Of a stretch of DNA of 64,000 nt, positions 60,101 to 64,000 are shown in pieces (within the stretch, counting starts at the first letter, position 1; every line of letters starts with the position of its first letter). Made by a program: the position numbers and the translations under genes. A model generated the notes under the pieces. The model worked only from the letters and a program-made list of their open reading frames with translations. It did no database searches and had not been told where the DNA came from. Where the stretch lies: assembly GCA_033297205.1 (NCBI GenBank), contig MU859073.1, positions 248,001 through 312,000 on the forward strand, in the 5' to 3' direction. The stretch comes from Pseudoneurospora amorphoporcata (lineage: Eukaryota > Ascomycota > Sordariomycetes > Sordariales > Sordariaceae).

Positions 60101-63100
60101 AACAAAAATAAAAGAGCGTACATACTATAGCTCCCAATGATTATTAATATTTTGCTTCCAGCAACACATCCATCTCTTGATGCCAGGGCAGGATAGTGTC
60201 TAGGCGTATGCACACTAATCATTGTTGCTTCCTCTTTTTAGCTTGATCTATCCCATTAACCCAATCTAGATATTCGAAACGAGTAGTGTAGTCCGGGCTA
60301 ATAAACAAACATCTAATCCTCACCACACGTTTCGGCCACCAAGCGGGAGACCTGGTCTACGTCTTGGTAAGTGATCATCCTCGGCACATATCCTCATCTT
60401 TCTCCAGCTCTAAATCCGGAGCCAGCCAGTCCTGGTATCTATCTCGATACAGTTGTGCAAAACATACCTTCGTGAGCTTTGTTGGCTCTAAGGTATGTAC
60501 CCAATTACCTACATCTGGCCATCTGAGTTGTGTATGTGTTGTTGCGCGTGCTTTCCCCATCACCATACGTACACTAGACTAGTACCAAAACGCTGGCAAA
60601 GTCTCCGAACCGAACTATTGATGTTGAAACATAAGCTTGCATTTCCATCATCAAGTACTGAATCCATGATCATGAAGTTTGGAATTCCAAAACACAAAGC
60701 ATCTTTACGTAAGGTTGGCAACATGCCACTTGGGTTACTAAGGTATGTATGGGACTTGTGTAGTAGTTTGGCAAGGATGGCCTAAGTTAGGTCCCGGTGC
60801 TTTGGAAAAACTGTGGCATACGCAGGAGCAACGCAGTAGTGTGAGGTAGGTGGTAGTACTAGGTAGGTCTGGTTCTTTGGTTCGTCTAAACAACACAAGA
60901 GCTGGGTATTTCTCCATTGAACGCCGCGGCTTATGTTTACTTCACAGGTTGATATGGTATAAATCCAAGTGGAAAACATGAAGATGAAGACGGACCACTC
61001 GGTCGCCAGCCTTCTCTTTTTTTCAAACGGAAACAGAAACGGAGAACCATAAAAGGCAACACTAATGTTTTTCACTAATCTAGGTTCAGGGGACCACGTC
61101 AAAAAGGGCTGAAGGGGGAAGACCCCTGAATCACATCCCTCCCCGATAAGTTCCCTTTCAAAACAGGCCTGGACCTTGTTGACGTGGGATGGCGTGTGTC
61201 GTAGATAGCCTGTTAGGGAAGTGGTTTGGTGGTTGATGTGGATTGTGTGGGGAGACAGACTGCTGCTGTGGACGTTGTTGTCAGGCTATGTCTCCGGTAA
61301 CGTTTCTTCAAGGCCTGAGAGCAAGTAGACGAAGGCGGCGGGAAGACACGGGAACGAAGCTCAGTTAAAGAGGAGTATCTGCATGTACTCCAAAAGGTTC
61401 GTTTGCCCATTGAATATATGTAGCTTTTCTCTCCCTGATAGTTCTGGATAGCCTAGCCCTAATCTAGAGCGCTGCGGAGATACTGTTCAACAGGACATGG
61501 AAAGAGACTCGTTAAACCCAACTAGTTTCGACAACTCCATCAACATGTCCTGATCTGTCCTGAGTCGAGGCAGGCCCCAGCGTGTACTCCATCTGCCTGG
61601 AAATTAGTATGCGCTGTACGTAGACTTACGTGCTGGCCTTGACCTTGCGTTGCCGTCGATAAGTGTTGATTCTGGGTTATCAATTTGCCAGATCTTTGTA
61701 AACTGTGTGGATCGTGTGGTGTGGAGAGTGAGTTTCGTTTTGGTCTTGGCTTTGTCGACGTCGTTGAACTTGACACAAACTGGAAAACGGGGCTCCTCCG
61801 TCAACGGAGTGGGAACTCGTTCTTGTACACTGTGCAGTTTTTGCTCACAGAACTTGGGAAGAGCAAATACCAAGAAAACTCGCGGATACTGTGTGGGATT
61901 TTTTCTTCTCGTCTCTAACGATCGAGTTAAAGATTAGCGATTTGAAGCTTCCGGGACCTGGCCTGAAGATCGAGTTGCTGGGGGGAACCATAACTTTGCA
62001 GCTTGCTTGATGGTGTGAAATGAGCTGGGCAAGGTGAGAGCAATCTTTCTTTCGGAAAGCCTCATGAGGCAATGCTCACGACGATCACCTTCGTGTTTTT
62101 CGTGTTTTTTTTTTTCTGTAGGGTCGTAGCCATATTGAAGAGCACAATCTCGATGATGGATCAGTGTTGGCGTGGTCATGCAGGTGGATGTTCGACCAGG
62201 CCGTGCTTGTGGACGTGGTTGTACGTAGACGACTTCACCGAGATGCTGATTACAATATGCGATAGGGAGCAACAGGACATAAATTTGGGAGGTAGACCTC
62301 AGTCAACTAGTCAGGCTATTTCGGTCTCGGTGAGCAGGCAGAAGATTGGTCGCAGGAAGCTGTGTTATCAAGAAACTGGGTGGATGTACTGCCTCAAATA
62401 CAGGAGTGTCAAATGTCATGAGAGGCAGTGAAAAGATTCAGCACGCTGGAGGCAGGGGAAGTCCAGACGAGCCAGAAGTTGAGGGGATGCCCACTGATAG
62501 TTATTCAGGTTCAGGCCTCCTGAGCGCGGACATGGCAGTCGTGATTCTCATGCAATTACCAGCCGCTGCTATCATGCGTACTTTGATCTCGGATAGAAGA
62601 CAAGCAACACTGCCTACATTCGTGGAGAGGAAGGGACCATAACTAAAAATATGGAGGTAGGTGTTGCTCAAGCAGCCTCCTTGAAGACTCCACCCTGTAG
62701 CTAGTGATATGCTGAGGGAAAATGATGTTGCTCGAACAAACTGAGAAGTAGTGTCCACAAGAAAAGATACTTGTTGTTCGTGGCTACGCATGGCTGGAGT
62801 GAGCTGGCACGACACCTTTAGGCCATCTGTTGAGCAGCGTACAGAAAAAAAAAAAAAAAAAAAAAAAAGGAGGGGGGGGGTGGGGGAGATACCGTAGGAT
62901 AGGATGTCAATACTGGTAATATGGCTGATTCATTGTGAATCTTGGATATAGATTGCTACAATGCGACAGTCAGGAGGGGTTCAGAAGCCGTATTCTCATT
63001 ACACATCTCTGGAATCCAGCAGACAAAAGAAAGGTAGCGTTGTGAATGGAAACAAAAGGGATCCCACCCTCTAAGACCAGCCCCGAATGTAGGCTACGTA

Positions 63101-64000
63101 AACATAGGCTGTCAGTTACAGAGGGAAATGTGTAAATGCCATGATACTAGTGATGAAGACGCAAGATGATGACCAGTGCTAAAGTCTTCAGAGGACAGCT
63201 ATGTCTTCTTCACGTTCAGTGACTGAGCTGAAAGGTACACTTGATATCATTTACTTGTGTCTATGTAGGTCGGCCATGAACCATGGGCATGTAGCCAGGT
63301 GAACGCTTCCACTGTTGAAAGGCTTGCCAGTTTTTGGCTGGTCTGATGGACTAAGTGAGTGTGGCAAGCAGGCAAGGTCAGTGTTTCCTGGAAGAAATGT
63401 CACAAGCCGGACAACGAGAAGGAAGTGTAGAATGTAGGAGACTGTCGGGTCAGTGGTCATAGAGCGTTGTAGCTGCGAAATACAATGGGATAAAACAAAA
63501 CACGTGACTGGGTGATAACTCTTCTGTTTTCTCTAGATGAGTCTTACTCGGAGATGGATATGTTGTATAGAGGTCCCTTTAAGGCTATCTCTTCGAACAC
63601 GGCATGCGGCACTCTTTTGCGGCTCGGATGAGGGTCGTCGAGACTATGCATCATGTACATGAACGAGATGGTTATCAAAGACATGGTAACGTTTCACCAC
63701 GGTCATGAGGCTCCTGCGTATACTGGAGCACAAACAGCCGTTCGGCACGAGTACAATACTCGTTCAAACCATGAAGATCCGGAGATAACACCATGTGCAC
63801 GTGTGTGGCGGCGGCAAACAAGCGGGTGATGGTCTTCGCCTTTGGTGTTTCGAAAGCTCCTAATCTGAAAAATGTAGTTAGATTAAATGGTAGGAGTGGA
63901 AGCCGGCTTAGATGAGATGCCACCAACGTCCCGAGACAAAGGGTTCAATAGCATCTGTAGGCGTCTTCGAGTGCAGTTGGTGGTTGAGCGGGATAATGGG
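51136..64000. other. Gene-poor right end
   Basis: 12.9 kb with no recognisable gene. The first few hundred bases are the cps-1 3' UTR. The longest unexplained ATG frame is 192 codons on the minus strand (59501-58923), without known motifs. Around 60.3-60.8 kb both strands are open and carry splice-like AAG/GTATGT sites. Palindrome-related motifs occur at about 53681, 54001, 58331, 59405 and 60860. No tRNA, rRNA or transposon recognised. Confidence 0.5.
62845..62880 (+). repeat. A24 run followed by G-rich tract
   Basis: Twenty-four A at 62845-62868, then GGA and a run of G, continuing G-rich to about 62886. Purine-only homopolymer junction in non-coding sequence. Confidence 0.95.

Overview
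The window reads as nuclear DNA of a filamentous ascomycete of the genus Neurospora or a very close relative. Genes carry short introns (about 50-185 nt) with GT..AG ends and CTRAC-type branch points. The strongest marker is a WHITE COLLAR-2 gene (PAS domain plus C-X2-C-X18-C-X2-C GATA finger) lying head to head with a RAD50 gene. From general knowledge, wc-2 and uvs-6 (rad50) both belong to linkage group I of N. crassa, which fits; the species cannot be settled from this window alone. I see no bacterial-type features and no CRISPR array. I recognised no tRNA or rRNA gene, no intact transposon, and no AT-rich tract typical of heavy RIP.

Genes, left to right: a UPF0658 Golgi membrane protein (minus, runs off the left edge); a protein phosphatase 4 regulatory subunit R2/Psy4 homologue (plus, 3 exons); RAD50 (minus, 2 exons); wc-2 (plus, 3 exons); a small DUF7721/'beta-flanking'-type protein (plus, 4 exons); a mitochondrial D-lactate dehydrogenase (minus, 3 exons); an amidase-signature enzyme (minus, 5 exons); an uncharacterised 499-residue Ser/Pro-rich protein (minus, 1 exon); and, after about 22 kb without a recognisable gene, a family-2 glycosyltransferase of the cps-1 type (plus, 4 exons). 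The last 12.9 kb again holds no recognisable gene. All exon junctions given were worked out by reading frame continuity and splice signals; every joined CDS is an exact multiple of three.

The left 27 kb is a normal gene-dense block. PP4-R2/Psy4 and RAD50, neighbours with convergent 3' ends, both act in the DNA double-strand-break response. RAD50 and wc-2 share a 2.85-kb divergent upstream region. The remaining genes look like unrelated housekeeping or metabolic functions.

The right 37 kb is unusual: only cps-1 is recognisable. The rest holds open frames of a size expected by chance, a 43-nt poly(A) tract, a possible decayed coding tract at about 37.4-39.4 kb, and many copies of a palindromic AGGTACCT / TACCTAGGTA motif that recurs between genes across the whole window. 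I found no convincing new multi-gene system; the most worthwhile leads are the wc-2 leader, the PP4/RAD50 overlap, the decayed tract and the dispersed palindrome.
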